32,291 nt of DNA. It comes from DASYLJ01 sp036009625. GTDB lineage: Bacteria; Desulfobacterota; Binatia; DP-6. The notes below the pieces were generated by a model. That model ran no database searches. It worked only from the letters and a program-made list of their open reading frames with translations, and was not told the DNA's origin. Made by a program: the position numbers and the translations under genes. The DNA lies in contig DASYLJ010000068.1 in assembly GCA_036009625.1 (NCBI GenBank), positions 1 to 32,291 on the forward strand, read 5' to 3'. Positions 1 to 7,360 of this stretch are shown here, one piece after another. How positions within the stretch are numbered: position 1 is the stretch's first letter; each line of letters begins with the position of its first letter.

Positions 1-471
1 GAAGACCTGCTCTATCGCCTGAACGTCTTCCCGATCCTCGTCCCGCCGCTCCGCGAGCGACGCGACGACGTGCCGCTGCTCGCCTGGGCCGTCATCCAGA
101 AGAAGCAGCGCGAGATCGGCAGGAACGTCTCCGCGATATCACCGGCCGACATGGAGCGCCTGATCGCCTACGACTGGCCGGGGAACGTTCGCGAGCTCGC
201 CAACATCATCGAGCGCGCGTTGATCCTGTCGCAGGGAGCCACACTGGAGCTGGGCGAGGACTTCGGACGCGGGGTGGCCGCACGGGCCGCCGGGACGCCG
301 GAAGGACCGAACGACTCGTTGCGAAACGTCGAGCGCGACCACATCGAGGGCGTGCTCGTGCGCTGCGGCTGGCGCGTCGAGGGGGCGGGCAAAGCGGCGG
401 AGATACTGGGCATGAATCCCTCGACGCTGCGCTACCGCATGCGCCTCCTCGGAATCCGGCGTCCGGCCTGA
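1..471 (+). CDS. Sigma-54-dependent transcriptional activator (NtrC family), 3' part only
   Basis: The gene enters the window already open, in frame from base 1, and ends at a TGA at 469-471, leaving 156 residues. The first residues (EDLLYRLNVFPI, then PPLRERRDD) are the conserved second half of the AAA+ ATPase domain that contacts sigma-54 RNA polymerase. The stretch WPGNVREL at residues 59-66 is the sensor II helix motif of this family. The last 50 residues form a Fis-type helix-turn-helix (KAAEILGMNPSTLRYRMRLLGI), which binds upstream enhancers. In this family the N-terminal sensor domain decides the signal, but it lies outside the window, so the stimulus is unknown. No -24/-12 promoter was recognised next to it, so its targets cannot be named. 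A strong hairpin follows the stop directly. Family assignment is secure. Confidence 0.95.
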   Translation, partial: EDLLYRLNVFPILVPPLRERRDDVPLLAWAVIQKKQREIGRNVSAISPADMERLIAYDWPGNVRELANIIERALILSQGATLELGEDFGRGVAARAAGTPEGPNDSLRNVERDHIEGVLVRCGWRVEGAGKAAEILGMNPSTLRYRMRLLGIRRPA

Positions 472-479
472 AGCACGCA

Positions 480-503
480 CGTACGAGGTAGCAACCTCGT
501 GCG
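480..503 (+). terminator. Strong hairpin after the activator gene, terminator-like
   Basis: ACGAGGT at 483-489 and ACCTCGT at 494-500 pair perfectly around a four-base loop (AGCA). The stem extends outward by one G-U and two G-C pairs, giving about ten pairs. It begins nine bases after the stop codon of the activator gene. No T-run follows, so it is either a weak intrinsic terminator or an mRNA-stabilising 3' hairpin. Confidence 0.5.
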
Positions 504-581
504 ATCGCTGGCAAAACGGGCGTGGGGAAGTGGTCGCGGGGAGGCTCGGGACTGCTCACATCACCGCGAAGGGGTCCCGAC

Positions 582-2549
582 ATGCGCCTGCTCATCCTCG
601 TCCTCGCCCTGCTCTCGACGAACGCGCTCGCCGCGCCGGGGTGGTCCGATCCGTCGCCGTTGCCTTTCGACCACACCCTCGAACCCGCCGTCGCCTTTGC
701 GGATGGCCCCGTCCTGTTCGAGGCGCATCTCGAGGTCGAAGGCACGGTCAACGACATCCACACCAGACTCATCGTCACCCGGCATGGGCTCGGCGAGGCC
801 GAGGTCGAGGAACTGCGCATCGAATCGACACCCACGGCGGTACCGGCCGGGGTGCGGATGGCCGTCGCCCCGAACGGCGCTGCGGTGATCGCGTTCGGGG
901 AGCGAACCAGCAACGACCTCGATCCGCTCCCGCCGCTCCGGTGGCGTGCCGCCTACCGGAGCGCAGACGGTACGTGGGAGGCGCCGGTCACGCTGTTCAC
1001 CGACCTCGTCGCGGTCGATCCGGGCCAGCTGCCGGAGGAAACGCCCCACTGTTCGATCGCTCCCGACGGCACGGCCGTTGCCGGCGCATCCCACGTCGAG
1101 CCCGACGACGAGCCGTCGGAGCCCGCGCCCGGTCAGACCGATGTGCGGATCGACCTCGTGCTTCATCCCGCCGGCGGCGCCTGGCAGGCGCCGCAGCGCC
1201 TCTCGCCCGAGAACGACTCGTCCACGGCGAGCGCGCTCCGCGTCGACGGGGCCGGCAACTTCCTCATGGCGTGGAGCTCGCGCCGGACGGAGGGCGCCAC
1301 CGGCGAAGACGGGGACGACAAGAGCACGATCCTCGTGAAGCGCCTCCTGGCTGGAAGCACCACGTGGACAGGCAGCGAAGACGTGACGGGACCTAACGGC
1401 GACGTCTTCATGGACCCGGCCGGCGTCGCCGTCGGCAGCAGTGGACGTGCGGTCATCGCCTTCTCGTCGAACGTGAGCCAGGCGTGGGCGGCGGCGCGCG
1501 ACGACGCGTCGACCCCCTTCGGAGCGCCGGTGCAGCTCGTCACGACGGCGAGCTCCAGCTCCTCGCACGGGGCGGCGGTCGCCGACGACGGCACCGCATA
1601 CGTCCTCTACGACTACGACGCTCCCCAGGGACACGTCGGCATGGTCAGGCGCTCGCCCGGTGGCACATGGACCGACGAGACTCCCGTGTCGCCGTTGAGC
1701 TTCCAGCACCGCGATTCGGCCATCGCGTTCGCCGGCTCGGATGCGATCGCGGTGTGGACCGGACTGACCTCGGACAATCGACGCGTCGTGCAGGCGACGC
1801 GCTGGCCTGCCGGTGCGGGCCTGCCGGAGTCGTTCGAGGAGGTCTACGAAGGGTCGGCCACCATCAACATCGAGAGCGTCGCGAGCGACCGCGCCGGCAG
1901 CGTGGTCGCAACCTGGGGCAATATGGCCGACGGTCGCGGGCGCGCGGTCTACGACGCGGGAGCGCCCGCCCTCACCGGGTCGACGATCCCGACCGGCGTG
2001 ATCGCCGGGGTGTCGACGACCCTCGCCGCGACGTTCCTCGATGCGTGGAGCGACCTCGCCGGCGAGCCGGTGTGGGCGTTCGCCGACGGAAGCGCGAACG
2101 CGAACGGTGGCAGCGTCGCGCACACGTTCGCCAATCCCGGCACGTACGACGTCACTGCGACGGCGGCGGACGCGTTCGGCAACACCCGCGAGTCCACGTT
2201 CCCGGTGACGGTGTCGGGGTGCGAGTCGCTCGCCGGCACCGACGGCGTGACCTGCCGATGCACCAACGGCCTGACCCTCGGCATTGCCGTGTGCGATGGC
2301 GCCACTCTGCCGTCCGCCGTCGCCAAGAAGTTCGGCGTCGCCTGCCAGTCGGTCACCGCCGCGCAGACCGCCGGTGCCGGACGGAAGGGACGCAAGGCGG
2401 CGACGAAAGCCGCCAAGTCGTTCAAGACGGCAGCGCGTGTCCTGGCCGGCAAGAAGGGCAAGGCGGTCGCGGCCACGTGTCGCGACGTGCTCGGCGCGGT
2501 CCTCGGCACCGCGAAAGACCGCGCCACGGCGCTCAAAGGTACGCTCTAG
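582..2549 (+). CDS. Secreted protein with a PKD domain and a basic Lys/Ala-rich tail
   Basis: Protein of 655 residues. The ATG at 582 is chosen because it opens directly into a signal peptide (MRLLILVLALLSTNALA, cut before AP) and has a purine-rich GAAGGGG 8 bases upstream. The longer reading from 522 would put a basic extension in front of the signal peptide. The first ~460 residues are Asp/Gly-rich and repeat a motif of the type 'dGtav..w....', like a beta-propeller or sialidase-like fold; blades were not delimited. Residues ~464-547 form a PKD domain (WAFADGS, HTFANPGTYDVTATAADAFGN). Then comes a short Cys-containing segment (CESLAGTDGVTCRC). The last ~60 residues are helical and very rich in Lys and Ala, with one Cys. 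It is exported, probably to the periplasm or cell surface. No catalytic motif was recognised. A lipoprotein gene follows after 104 bases. Confidence 0.85.
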   Translation: MRLLILVLALLSTNALAAPGWSDPSPLPFDHTLEPAVAFADGPVLFEAHLEVEGTVNDIHTRLIVTRHGLGEAEVEELRIESTPTAVPAGVRMAVAPNGAAVIAFGERTSNDLDPLPPLRWRAAYRSADGTWEAPVTLFTDLVAVDPGQLPEETPHCSIAPDGTAVAGASHVEPDDEPSEPAPGQTDVRIDLVLHPAGGAWQAPQRLSPENDSSTASALRVDGAGNFLMAWSSRRTEGATGEDGDDKSTILVKRLLAGSTTWTGSEDVTGPNGDVFMDPAGVAVGSSGRAVIAFSSNVSQAWAAARDDASTPFGAPVQLVTTASSSSSHGAAVADDGTAYVLYDYDAPQGHVGMVRRSPGGTWTDETPVSPLSFQHRDSAIAFAGSDAIAVWTGLTSDNRRVVQATRWPAGAGLPESFEEVYEGSATINIESVASDRAGSVVATWGNMADGRGRAVYDAGAPALTGSTIPTGVIAGVSTTLAATFLDAWSDLAGEPVWAFADGSANANGGSVAHTFANPGTYDVTATAADAFGNTRESTFPVTVSGCESLAGTDGVTCRCTNGLTLGIAVCDGATLPSAVAKKFGVACQSVTAAQTAGAGRKGRKAATKAAKSFKTAARVLAGKKGKAVAATCRDVLGAVLGTAKDRATALKGTL

Positions 2550-2557
2550 CCGACGCG

Positions 2558-2631
2558 CGTCGGTTTGCCGGCGGCCTCGATCTGCGGTACGCGCCGCTGC
2601 GAAGCCGGGCATCGACCCGGCCAAACCGACG
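2558..2631 (+). repeat. Long inverted repeat between the PKD gene and the lipoprotein gene
   Basis: CGTCGGTTTGCCGG at 2558-2571 is complementary to CCGGCCAAACCGACG at 2617-2631 except for one bulged base. The 45-base interval contains further GC-rich complementarity (GCGG...CCGC). The structure starts 8 bases after the upstream stop and ends about 22 bases before the lipoprotein start, close to its ribosome binding site. There is no T-run. It could end transcription, shape a leader, or be an operator. Confidence 0.55.
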
Positions 2632-2653
2632 GTCGGAGAAGAGGAGCGTCATC

Positions 2654-2998
2654 GTGAAGCAATCGAGTGATGTGAGGCGCGCGTTGGCGGTGCTGGCCTT
2701 CGGAGCACTGCTCCCGTTCGCGGGTGGCTGCGCCGTGCAGCAGCAACAGGTGGCCCAGAATCTGAACGCGCCAATCGACTGCCGGACGGCCCGCGGCGAC
2801 TTGCGAGTCCTGCAGAGCGAGAAGGCGAACGTCGTGCAGCGCATGGCCGAAGGCGCCAGCGCGATCTATCCCGCCGGCGCCGTGACCAGCGTCGTCATGG
2901 GCACCGAGGCGACGAAGCTCGACGTGGCGATCGGTGGCTACAACGTGGCGATCGACCAGCGTATGGCCGCGATCAGGTCGACCTGCGGCATCGAGTAG
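2654..2998 (+). CDS. Small putative lipoprotein, function unknown
   Basis: Protein of 114 residues starting at a GTG. The start is chosen because AGAGGAG lies about 8 bases upstream and the reading begins a lipoprotein-type signal: basic N-terminus, hydrophobic ALAVLAFGALLPF, then AGGC. The -3 position is Ala rather than the usual Leu, so lipidation is likely but not certain. The mature part starts with a Gln-rich stretch (VQQQQVAQ) and has two later Cys residues (DCRTARGDL and STCGIE near the C-terminus) that could form a disulphide. The middle (QSEKANVVQRMAEGASAIYPAGAVTSVVMG) resembles small lipoproteins with a coiled segment and a Gly-rich helix, but no family was recognised. It ends one base before the stop of the convergent crotonase gene. 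Confidence 0.8.
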   Translation: MKQSSDVRRALAVLAFGALLPFAGGCAVQQQQVAQNLNAPIDCRTARGDLRVLQSEKANVVQRMAEGASAIYPAGAVTSVVMGTEATKLDVAIGGYNVAIDQRMAAIRSTCGIE

Positions 2999-2999
2999 G

Positions 3000-3803
3000 T
3001 CAGCGCCCGACGAACCTCGGCTCGCGCTTCTCGAAGAACGCCGCCACCGCTTCCTTGTGATCCTCGGTGTGGTGGGCGAGCGCCTGCATCGCCGCCGACA
3101 GCTCCATCACGGCGTCGAACGTCTGCGTCATACCGTCGCGCAGCAGGCGCTTCGTCATGCGCAGGACGTCCGGCGGCTGGCGGCAGATGCGCGCGGCCAG
3201 CGCGCGCGCCTCGTCCATGAGCGTCGCGGCGGGGACGACGCGGCTGACGAGCCCCCAGGCGAGGGCGGTCGGCGCGTCGATGGTGTCGGCGGTGTAGAGC
3301 AACTCGGCGGCGCGCGCCATGCCGAGCACGCGCGGCAGCAGCCAGGCGCCGCCATCGCCGGGGACGAGCCCGACGCGCAGGAACGTGGCCCCGAAAACGG
3401 CGTTCTCGGCGGCGATGCGGGTGTCGGCCAGGCACGCGACGTCGTTACCGAGGCCGATCGCCGGACCGTTCACCGCCGCGATCATCGGCACCTCGAGCGT
3501 CCACAGGGCGCGCACCATGCGATGGATGTTGTGACGGTAGCCGTCGCGGATGTGGACGCCAGGCCCCGCGAAGGCGCCGCCGCGATCGCGCATCGCCTTC
3601 AGGTTGCCGCCGGCGGAAAAGGCCGGCCCGGCGCCGGTGAGGATGACGCAGCGGACGTCGCGGTCGGCGTTGATGCGTGCCGCCGCGGCGGCGAACAAAT
3701 CGCCGTCGCCGGGCTCGCCGAGCGGGTTGCGTTGCTCGGGCCGGTTGATGGTGAGCGTCACCAGCGGACCGTCCTGGGTGACGAGGAGCGCGTCGGTGTC
3801 CAT
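3000..3803 (-). CDS. Enoyl-CoA hydratase/isomerase (crotonase) family protein
   Basis: Protein of 267 residues, the usual length for a single-domain crotonase acting on acyl-CoA thioesters in the cytoplasm. The oxyanion-hole motifs are present: FSAGGNLKAM, and AAVNGPAIGLGNDVACLAD with the second backbone amide. By alignment with rat hydratase, the first catalytic Glu (E144) position reads Phe here (FGATFLRVG), while the second Glu (E164) position is kept (RAAELL). The loop reads VPGDGG, bringing in an Asp. This pattern suggests an isomerase or another crotonase reaction rather than a standard beta-oxidation hydratase. It ends one base from the convergent lipoprotein gene, and a same-strand solute-binding protein gene lies 45 bases upstream. 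Family is certain; substrate and reaction are not. Confidence 0.92.
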   Translation of the reverse strand: MDTDALLVTQDGPLVTLTINRPEQRNPLGEPGDGDLFAAAAARINADRDVRCVILTGAGPAFSAGGNLKAMRDRGGAFAGPGVHIRDGYRHNIHRMVRALWTLEVPMIAAVNGPAIGLGNDVACLADTRIAAENAVFGATFLRVGLVPGDGGAWLLPRVLGMARAAELLYTADTIDAPTALAWGLVSRVVPAATLMDEARALAARICRQPPDVLRMTKRLLRDGMTQTFDAVMELSAAMQALAHHTEDHKEAVAAFFEKREPRFVGR

Positions 3804-3848
3804 GGGGCCCTGACCTAGCGCGGGTCGCTGCGGTTTGTCACCCGGCTC

Positions 3849-4661
3849 TCAGTGCGCCCGGACCTGCTCCAGATTCGGGATCCACCGCTCCAGCACGCGA
3901 TCGAGCGTCCCGTTCTGGCGCAAGGTGGCGAGGGCGCCGTTCAACGCCTGCAGGAGGGCCGTGTCGTTCTGCCGCACCATCCAGGCGAGCTTCTCGTCGT
4001 TGATGCCGAGCGGCACGAGATCGAGCTCGACGGCCTGCTGCGCGCGCAGGTACGCCAGCACGGGCGCGTCGTGGACGACGGTATCGTTCCGCCCCGATGC
4101 GACCGCGAGCACGGCGTCGTCCGCGGTCACATAGACGACGGGGTCGATCTTGGAGCAGCGATCGTGGACGTATGCCTCCCCGGTCGACTTGGCGACCACG
4201 CCGACGGTGTGCGGGCGTTTGCAGATGGCCCTCAGCGAGCCGAACCGCTTCCGATCCGCGCCGCGGATCAGCATGACGATACCGGTCTGCAGATACGGCT
4301 CGGTGAAGGCGAAGCGGCGTTCGCGCTCGGGCGTCACGGTCACGCCCGCCATGACGACGTCGACCTTCCCGTCGCCGAGGGCATCGAAGAGGCCGTCCCA
4401 CGGCACGTTCACGATACGCACGGGTCGGTCGAGCACCTTGCCGATCTCGAGAGCGAGGTCGGGCTCGAGGCCCGCGATCGTTCCGGCGCGCCGGGTCGAA
4501 TAGGGCGGCGAGTCGCCGCTCGTCCCGACCAGGAGCTCCTTCGGGAGCGGGCGTGTCGACGTCGGCGCCGGAGGCGTGGGGGCCGGGCCCGAGCATGCGA
4601 CCGCCACGAGGAGCAGACCGATCATCACCGACGTCTCCGCAATCCGCATGGCCGCGGTCAT
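3849..4661 (-). CDS. Amino-acid-type ABC transporter substrate-binding lipoprotein (family 3)
   Basis: About 270 residues. The ATG at 4661 leads into a lipoprotein signal (MRIAETSVMIGLLLVAVAC, lipid-anchored Cys 23); the in-frame ATG at 4649 is equally possible, and no strong ribosome binding site separates them. Family-3 signatures follow: LLVGTSGDSPPYS at the mature N-terminus, AGLEPDLALEIGKVL, VPWDGLFDALGDGKVDVVMAGVTVTPERER, then FTEPYLQTG. These proteins bind polar amino acids or related small ligands in the periplasm and hand them to a membrane permease. Here no permease or ATPase gene is adjacent, so it is an orphan binding protein or feeds a distant transporter. Two Cys (CKRPH and DRCSK) lie in the second lobe. 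Family is secure; ligand unknown. Confidence 0.92.
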   Translation of the reverse strand: MTAAMRIAETSVMIGLLLVAVACSGPAPTPPAPTSTRPLPKELLVGTSGDSPPYSTRRAGTIAGLEPDLALEIGKVLDRPVRIVNVPWDGLFDALGDGKVDVVMAGVTVTPERERRFAFTEPYLQTGIVMLIRGADRKRFGSLRAICKRPHTVGVVAKSTGEAYVHDRCSKIDPVVYVTADDAVLAVASGRNDTVVHDAPVLAYLRAQQAVELDLVPLGINDEKLAWMVRQNDTALLQALNGALATLRQNGTLDRVLERWIPNLEQVRAH

Positions 4662-4757
4662 AGGGGTTCGATGCCTGTTCCTCAAGGGAGACGGGATCGT
4701 CGTCCTGTGTCGCGGCCGCGGGCGGACCACGCCGTGCGGGCAGAATGAGGGAGCAGG

Positions 4758-5312
4758 CTACCTGGAGGGCGACGCGACGGGATCGGTGACGGGCGCGTGG
4801 CGCTCCAGCGTGAAGAAGCTCGGCGTCGGGACGTTCCCGACGCCGAGGTCGAGGTAGCTCCAGCCGAGCAGCAGGTCGGTGCTGCCGGCCTCGAGCGCGA
4901 CGATCGGATCGCGCAGGCGGGTGGTGGGATCGAGCCTCGCGTTGCCGCCGAGCCCGTAGTCGAGCAGCAGGCCGCGGTCGGTGCGCGGCGGCATGCGGTA
5001 GCCGCGCGGATCGACGACGCGGAAATGGCCGAAGGTGAACGCCGCGCCGTGGCGCAGCAACGGCTCGATCGGCCCGTCCAGACCCGTCTGCTGGATGCGC
5101 ACGTTCCACCCACGGACGAAGGCGGCGTCCGGGTCGCGATGGAACGCCTTGACGAACGTCTTCCATGCCAGGCGGTCGACGATCGCCGGCATGCCGAGGC
5201 TGATGCCGCGGTACTGCCAGCCCGCGATCGCGTCCGGATCGATCGCGTGACCGCTCGCCAGCAGCCCGCGCAGCGTGTCGCGGTCGGCGTCGATCAGCTC
5301 GCTCGCGTTCAT
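4758..5312 (-). CDS. Conserved-looking protein of unknown function, second gene of a coupled pair
   Basis: 184 residues starting MNASELIDADRDTL. The start codon overlaps the stop of the upstream gene in an ATGA (5309-5312), which fixes the start and implies translational coupling. The protein is soluble and rich in aromatic and Gly residues (AGWQYRGISLGMPAI, RGWNVRIQQTG, HFRVVDPRGYRMP, LLLDYGLGGNARLDP, SYLDLG). The motif spacing suggests a beta-barrel or lipocalin-like fold, but I do not recognise the family. It has no signal peptide or membrane segment. The downstream substrate-binding protein gene begins 96 bases further on. It is certain as a gene because of coding bias, overlap and a continuous frame; its function is unknown. 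Confidence 0.8.
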   Translation of the reverse strand: MNASELIDADRDTLRGLLASGHAIDPDAIAGWQYRGISLGMPAIVDRLAWKTFVKAFHRDPDAAFVRGWNVRIQQTGLDGPIEPLLRHGAAFTFGHFRVVDPRGYRMPPRTDRGLLLDYGLGGNARLDPTTRLRDPIVALEAGSTDLLLGWSYLDLGVGNVPTPSFFTLERHAPVTDPVASPSR

Positions 5313-6061
5313 CGGCCGGCGGCGAGTGACGACGAGGGCAGCGGTCCGGGCGCGAACGTGAAGCGCCCGTCGCGCCAGGCCCGCCATGCCGCGCGCGGAG
5401 TCGCCGGCTGCAGCGCGCACCAGCGCAGGTAGGCTAGGAACGAGATGTCCGGATCGTCGGCCTGGTCGGGCGGTAGGCTGATGCCGTCCTGCGCGGCGCG
5501 CTCCACCACCTCGAGCAGGGTCTCGTGGTAGCGTTCGTAGACGCACAGGTTGCGCAGCCAGCGCGTGCGCGGCGTGTCGCGCTCGACGACCTCGCGCGCA
5601 CGGTCGCGCAGCTCCTGCAGCGAGCCCGGGTAGGCGGTGAGCATCTGCATGTCGTAGACGAACTGCAGGCCGTCGTGGTGCGTGCCGAGGAGATGCGTCA
5701 TCAGGCGCTGCGGGGTGCTGAGCAGGCCCGAGAGGTCCCACGGGACGACCGACCCTTCACGCAGCAGGAACGGGAAGCGGAACCACCGCTTCTCCAGCAT
5801 GCGCGCCCAGCGGTCGTCGCGCACCGGGAAGTCTGACGTGGTGCCGATGGTATCCGCGCGGAACAGGATGCGGTGCCACATGCGCATCACGCCGAGCTCG
5901 ATCTGGAAGAGCGTCGGCACGGGGTCGACGACGCGGGCAGCGCGGATCGCGTCGAGCGCGCGCGCGATCTGGCTCGGCCGCAGGAGCACGACGTAGGCGT
6001 GCCACGGGAAACGCGCCGTGGGCGCTGCTGATGCGGTCCGGTTGGTGGGGGCGTCGGCCAT
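5309..6061 (-). CDS. Protein of unknown function, first gene of a coupled pair
   Basis: 250 residues from ATG at 6061. The sequence is rich in Trp, Arg and His in a helical pattern (RFPWHAYVVLLRPSQIARAL, MRMWHRILFRAD, RWARMLEKRWFRFPFLL, MTHLLGTHHDGLQFVYDMQML, LCVYERYHETLLEVV). No signal peptide or clear membrane segment is present, although FRFPFLL and similar patches could bind membranes or a hydrophobic ligand. Several conserved-looking His residues (MTHLLGTHHDG) might bind metal, but no known motif fits. It overlaps the next gene by four bases. The SnoaL-like gene starts divergently 78 bases away, and a shared promoter region probably lies in between. Family not recognised. Confidence 0.78.
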   Translation of the reverse strand: MADAPTNRTASAAPTARFPWHAYVVLLRPSQIARALDAIRAARVVDPVPTLFQIELGVMRMWHRILFRADTIGTTSDFPVRDDRWARMLEKRWFRFPFLLREGSVVPWDLSGLLSTPQRLMTHLLGTHHDGLQFVYDMQMLTAYPGSLQELRDRAREVVERDTPRTRWLRNLCVYERYHETLLEVVERAAQDGISLPPDQADDPDISFLAYLRWCALQPATPRAAWRAWRDGRFTFAPGPLPSSSLAAGR

Positions 6062-6139
6062 GCTGGGCTCGGGTCGGATCCCACTACCGCCGCGGCGGAC
6101 GGCTTGTCCAACACCGCGCCCGTCGGATACGCCCGGGGA

Positions 6140-6598
6140 ATGCCGCAGGATCCCGTCGCCCAGCTGCTCGACGAACGCGCGTGCGAGCGCCTCGTCATCG
6201 ACTACACCCACTTCGTCGACTTCGGTGAGGCCGCCCGTATCGCCGACCTCTTCACCGGCGACGGGGTCTGGGAGGCCGAGGGTGTGCGCATGGTGGGCCA
6301 GGACGCGATCCGCGCCGGCTTTTCCGCCCGACAAGGCGTCGCCCGACGCACCTCGCGACACGTCTGCACCAACGTCGCGATCACCCTGCGCGGCCCGGAC
6401 GAGGCGACCGGCATCTCGTATCTCGTCAACTACCGGCACGATTCGCCGACGGGGACGGCGGAGCGGCCCGCACCGGCGGGAACCCCGAAGTACGTCGGCG
6501 AGTACCACGACCGCTTCGTGCGCACGTCCGACGGCTGGCGCATCGCCCACCGTCGCTGCGAGATGGCGTTCGTACGCCCGCGCGGCGCGCGCGCCTGA
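6140..6598 (+). CDS. SnoaL-like (NTF2-fold) protein
   Basis: 152 residues from ATG 6140 (MPQDPVAQLL), with GGGGA immediately in front. A TTG at 6104 would add 12 residues with no better ribosome binding site. The protein shows the SnoaL_4 pattern: LVIDYTHFVDFGEAARIADLFTGDGVWE in the first helix-and-strand part, a mid section with TSRHVCTNVAITL, and a C-terminal strand pair (GEYHDRFVRTSDGWRIAHRR). Members are small cytoplasmic alpha+beta cone proteins, either enzymes (cyclases, dehydratases, isomerases) or ligand-binding proteins. No catalytic residues can be assigned. Its stop abuts the stop of the convergent AhpD-like gene without a spacer. Confidence 0.9.
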   Translation: MPQDPVAQLLDERACERLVIDYTHFVDFGEAARIADLFTGDGVWEAEGVRMVGQDAIRAGFSARQGVARRTSRHVCTNVAITLRGPDEATGISYLVNYRHDSPTGTAERPAPAGTPKYVGEYHDRFVRTSDGWRIAHRRCEMAFVRPRGARA

Positions 6599-7252
6599 TC
6601 ACTCGTCGGTTCCGGGCCGGCTGATCGCCGCCCCCACGTCGACGCCGGTGAACCCTTCGGGCGCGGCGACCTCCACGATCGGCTCGCTACGGTCGTCGAG
6701 CTCGAGACGCAGCGCTCGGCTCATCACCGCATGCATGTCGTACAGCGCGGTGATGTAGGTGAGCTCGAGGATCTGCTCGTCGCCGAGATGTGCGCGCAGC
6801 GCCGCGAACACGCCGTCGGGCACCCGACCGCCGTCGAGCACGAGGCAGTCGGTGTAGGCCAGCACCGCGCGCTGCGCCGGCGTGAACAGGTCGCTCGCCG
6901 CCCACGACGAGATGGCCGCGATCATCTCCTCGCTCATGCCCAGCGCGCGACAGCTCTTGCAGTGCTGTGAGAACACGAACTGGCTGCCCCGTGCCCACCC
7001 GGCGCGGGTCTGGCCCAGCTCGCGCAACACCGGGTCGAGCAATCGGCGCGGGCTGCGATAGAGGCCGAAGCCCTGCACGGCGTGCCGAAACACGTCGGGC
7101 ACCAGCGCGAATACGGTCCACCAGTCGCCGGGCGTGCCGGTGGCCGTGCCTGGCTCCGCGACCGGGTCGCGGGTGCCGAACAGCTGATCGTACATCTGCA
7201 ACACGAGAACGTCGGTGGTCTCGTGGCGGGCAACCTGGCGCAGACGCGGCAT
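6599..7252 (-). CDS. Carboxymuconolactone decarboxylase / AhpD-like protein
   Basis: 217 residues. The start is supported by a strong AGGAGG about 9 bases upstream of the ATG at 7252. Residues 80-150 carry the AhpD-like core: GQTRAGWARGSQFVFSQHC, then CKSC at Cys 98-Cys 101, ALGMSEEMIAAISSWAASDLFTPAQRAVLAYTD. The CxxC is the redox pair of AhpD-type alkylhydroperoxidase partners; the His usually found three residues after the second Cys is absent (ALG instead). The N-terminal 60 residues match the longer members of this family found beside degradation genes. The likely role is thiol-based peroxidase or lactone decarboxylase chemistry in the cytoplasm; the substrate is unknown. It is convergent with the SnoaL-like gene. 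Confidence 0.88.
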   Translation of the reverse strand: MPRLRQVARHETTDVLVLQMYDQLFGTRDPVAEPGTATGTPGDWWTVFALVPDVFRHAVQGFGLYRSPRRLLDPVLRELGQTRAGWARGSQFVFSQHCKSCRALGMSEEMIAAISSWAASDLFTPAQRAVLAYTDCLVLDGGRVPDGVFAALRAHLGDEQILELTYITALYDMHAVMSRALRLELDDRSEPIVEVAAPEGFTGVDVGAAISRPGTDE

Positions 7253-7360
7253 TGGGGCTCCTCCTGGTGGGCGCGGATATCACCCCCTGGCCGACATCAG
7301 CGACCACACGAGCTGCTCGTGGTCGAGCAGGCCTCCGATGACCGAAGGGCTACGGGCCTG

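Noticed and set aside
561..2624. A 687-residue minus-strand reading opposite the PKD gene
   Set aside because: Arg- and Gly-rich without motif or export signal; the plus strand has a signal peptide and PKD domain.
6104..6140. TTG at 6104 as start of the SnoaL-like gene
   Set aside because: It adds 12 residues outside the family core with no better ribosome binding site; ATG 6140 is preferred.
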